DNA of 14,438 nt. It comes from JBBRDU01 sp038203615 (GTDB lineage Bacteria; Verrucomicrobiota; Verrucomicrobiia; Chthoniobacterales; UBA10450). The stretch is taken from positions 1-14,438 of the forward strand of contig JBBRDU010000077.1 in the NCBI GenBank assembly GCA_038203615.1. The letters run 5' to 3'. The translations under genes and the position numbers were made by a program. This document shows positions 13,687-14,438 of this stretch, piece after piece (positions within the stretch are counted from its first letter, which is position 1; the number at the start of each line of letters is the position of its first letter). The notes below the pieces were generated by a model, which worked only from the letters and a program-made list of their open reading frames with translations, had not been told where the DNA came from and did not search any database.

Positions 13687-13756
13687 GTTACAGGCGTTAC
13701 AAAGTTACAGGGAGCGCAGCGAGCGAACGAGAGTTCGTCCTTTGTAACGATGTAAC
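13687..13756. repeat. Inverted arrangement of GTTACA repeats in the sdhC-sdhA gap
   Basis: GTTACA occurs on the plus strand at 13687-13692, 13696-13701 and 13704-13709, and on the minus strand at 13743-13748 and 13751-13756 (8-bp period, GTTACATC then GTTACAAA). GTTACAAAG at 13696-13704 pairs with CTTTGTAAC at 13740-13748. Between them lies a small hairpin CGAAC-GAGA-GTTCG (13724-13737). The minus-strand units match the GTTACAAC/GTTACATC repeat after sdhB. Any effect on sdhA translation or transcript stability is unproven. Confidence 0.65.
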
Positions 13757-13784
13757 ATTTTTGACATATCACTTTTCATTGCGG

Positions 13785-14438
13785 CTAAAAGATCCGCCAA
13801 TCGTGCCAGACGCCCATCGCGCATAGACGCACATACAGATCAGAAAAGCCGACCCAGGTCAGACTCATCCACGCCCACAACATGTGGCGGCGATTGAGGC
13901 AGCTGACGCAGGCATACGTTTGGTAGCAAGCCTGAGCTTTGGAGAACTGATCGAGAAAACCGCCCACCAAATGTCGCAGCGAATGGCAGCCAAAGGTGTA
14001 ACCACCGAGCAGGACCACGTTGATGGCCAGCACAATGGTCCCTGCGCCCAGGCCTAACGAACTGCGGCCCGTCGCCGGATTCGCAAACCAGAGGGCTTTC
14101 CAGACGTCGTAGGCCAAAATCAGGATAAAAATCAGCGCCACGTAGAGGAAGTAGCGGTGCACGTTCTGCATGATCAGCGGAAAAGAGCGTTCCCCCAGGT
14201 AGGTCTGGCGCGGCTCGCCCACCGCGCAGGCCGGCGGATCCGCCCAGAAGGCCTTGTAGTAGGCCCCTCTATAATAGTAGCAGGTCAGCCGGAACCCGCC
14301 CGGTGCCCACAAAATCAGGAGAGCAGGCGAGAAAAACAGCCAGTGCGGCCACCAGCCCGGCTTGGGTCCGAACAAGGCATGCGGCGAGTTGCCAAAAATT
14401 TCCGGGGAGTAAAAAGGCGAAACGTAATTGCCAAAGTA
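13785..14438 (-). CDS. sdhC: Succinate dehydrogenase membrane anchor, actinobacterial Sdh1-like type; 5' end cut off
   Basis: The reading frame is open to the right edge, so the true start is outside; 217 residues are present. The frame begins YFGNYVSPFYSPEIFGNSPH, matching the conserved N-terminal region of Rv0249c-like anchors, so little is missing beyond the first part. Membrane segments lie near 33-55 (HWLFFSPALLILWAPGG), 93-118 (VHRYFLYVALIFILILA), 132-150 and 187-208. H94 in QNVHRYFLY is a candidate haem or quinone-site ligand. Residues C151, H152 and H156 (FGCHSLRH) with C171, C177, C180 and H185 (ACVSCLNRRH) make a Cys/His cluster on the membrane side. As I recall, the mycobacterial Sdh1 anchor was reported to hold a membrane-embedded Rieske-type [2Fe-2S] centre; whether these residues do the same here is inference. 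A TTG at 14375 is only an internal codon. Confidence 0.9.
   Translation of the reverse strand, partial: YFGNYVSPFYSPEIFGNSPHALFGPKPGWWPHWLFFSPALLILWAPGGFRLTCYYYRGAYYKAFWADPPACAVGEPRQTYLGERSFPLIMQNVHRYFLYVALIFILILAYDVWKALWFANPATGRSSLGLGAGTIVLAINVVLLGGYTFGCHSLRHLVGGFLDQFSKAQACYQTYACVSCLNRRHMLWAWMSLTWVGFSDLYVRLCAMGVWHDWRIF

Noticed and set aside
14374..14376. Start of sdhC at TTG 14375
   Set aside because: The frame continues upstream to the window edge with residues typical of the family, so TTG is internal and the gene is cut.
1..14438. CRISPR array, tRNA or rRNA genes, integrase or transposase
   Set aside because: No direct repeats with regular spacers, no tRNA fold and no recombinase motifs were seen on either strand.

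Overview
The window is GC-rich, gene-dense bacterial DNA with a normal housekeeping gene set. Several traits together suggest Verrucomicrobiota or a close PVC-group relative: an actinobacterial-type succinate dehydrogenase with a polytopic SdhC, a four-helix-bundle (23S rRNA IVP-like) gene, dispersed palindromic repeats in gaps, and mostly weak Shine-Dalgarno sites. This placement is inference from gene style, not from a marker gene. I saw no rRNA, tRNA, CRISPR array, integrase or transposase.

Layout. (1) 1-2076, minus: an 86-aa protein of unknown function overlaps bioA by 8 bp, and tlyA (cut by the left edge) follows 4 bp after bioA. (2) 2079-5795, plus: a tight run of CPBP intramembrane protease, ComF-type phosphoribosyltransferase, accD and folC, with junctions of 1 bp, 6 bp and a start/stop region that either overlaps or lies 17 bp apart. 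It starts 2 bp from the divergent 86-aa gene. (3) 5876-14438, minus: read in transcription order, sdhC (cut by the right edge), sdhA, an IVP-like four-helix-bundle gene, sdhB, a TPR-like protein, pdxJ, acpS, an outer-membrane barrel-like protein and metG. folC and metG converge with about 80 bp between them and no convincing terminator.

Function. sdhCAB encodes membrane-bound succinate:quinone oxidoreductase. accD and acpS serve fatty acid synthesis (carboxyltransferase and acyl-carrier-protein activation). folC makes folate and its polyglutamates, pdxJ makes pyridoxine 5'-phosphate, bioA makes a biotin precursor, and metG charges initiator and elongator tRNA-Met. BioA is PLP-dependent, and AccD acts in a biotin-dependent complex.

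The least ordinary part is the minus-strand run. Four of its gaps carry repetitive DNA: 8-bp-period GTTACA units (sdhC-sdhA and sdhB-TPR), 7-bp-period GATTCAC-like units (either side of the IVP gene and after sdhB), a GGTAGGGACGCC inverted repeat (TPR-pdxJ), and a nested four-hairpin element (barrel gene-metG). The IVP gene lies between two 30-bp imperfect inverted repeats (25/30 identical). Removing the 512-bp unit would leave sdhA and sdhB 9 bp apart, so it looks like a small mobile cassette inserted in the sdh operon immediately before the sdhB ribosome binding site.
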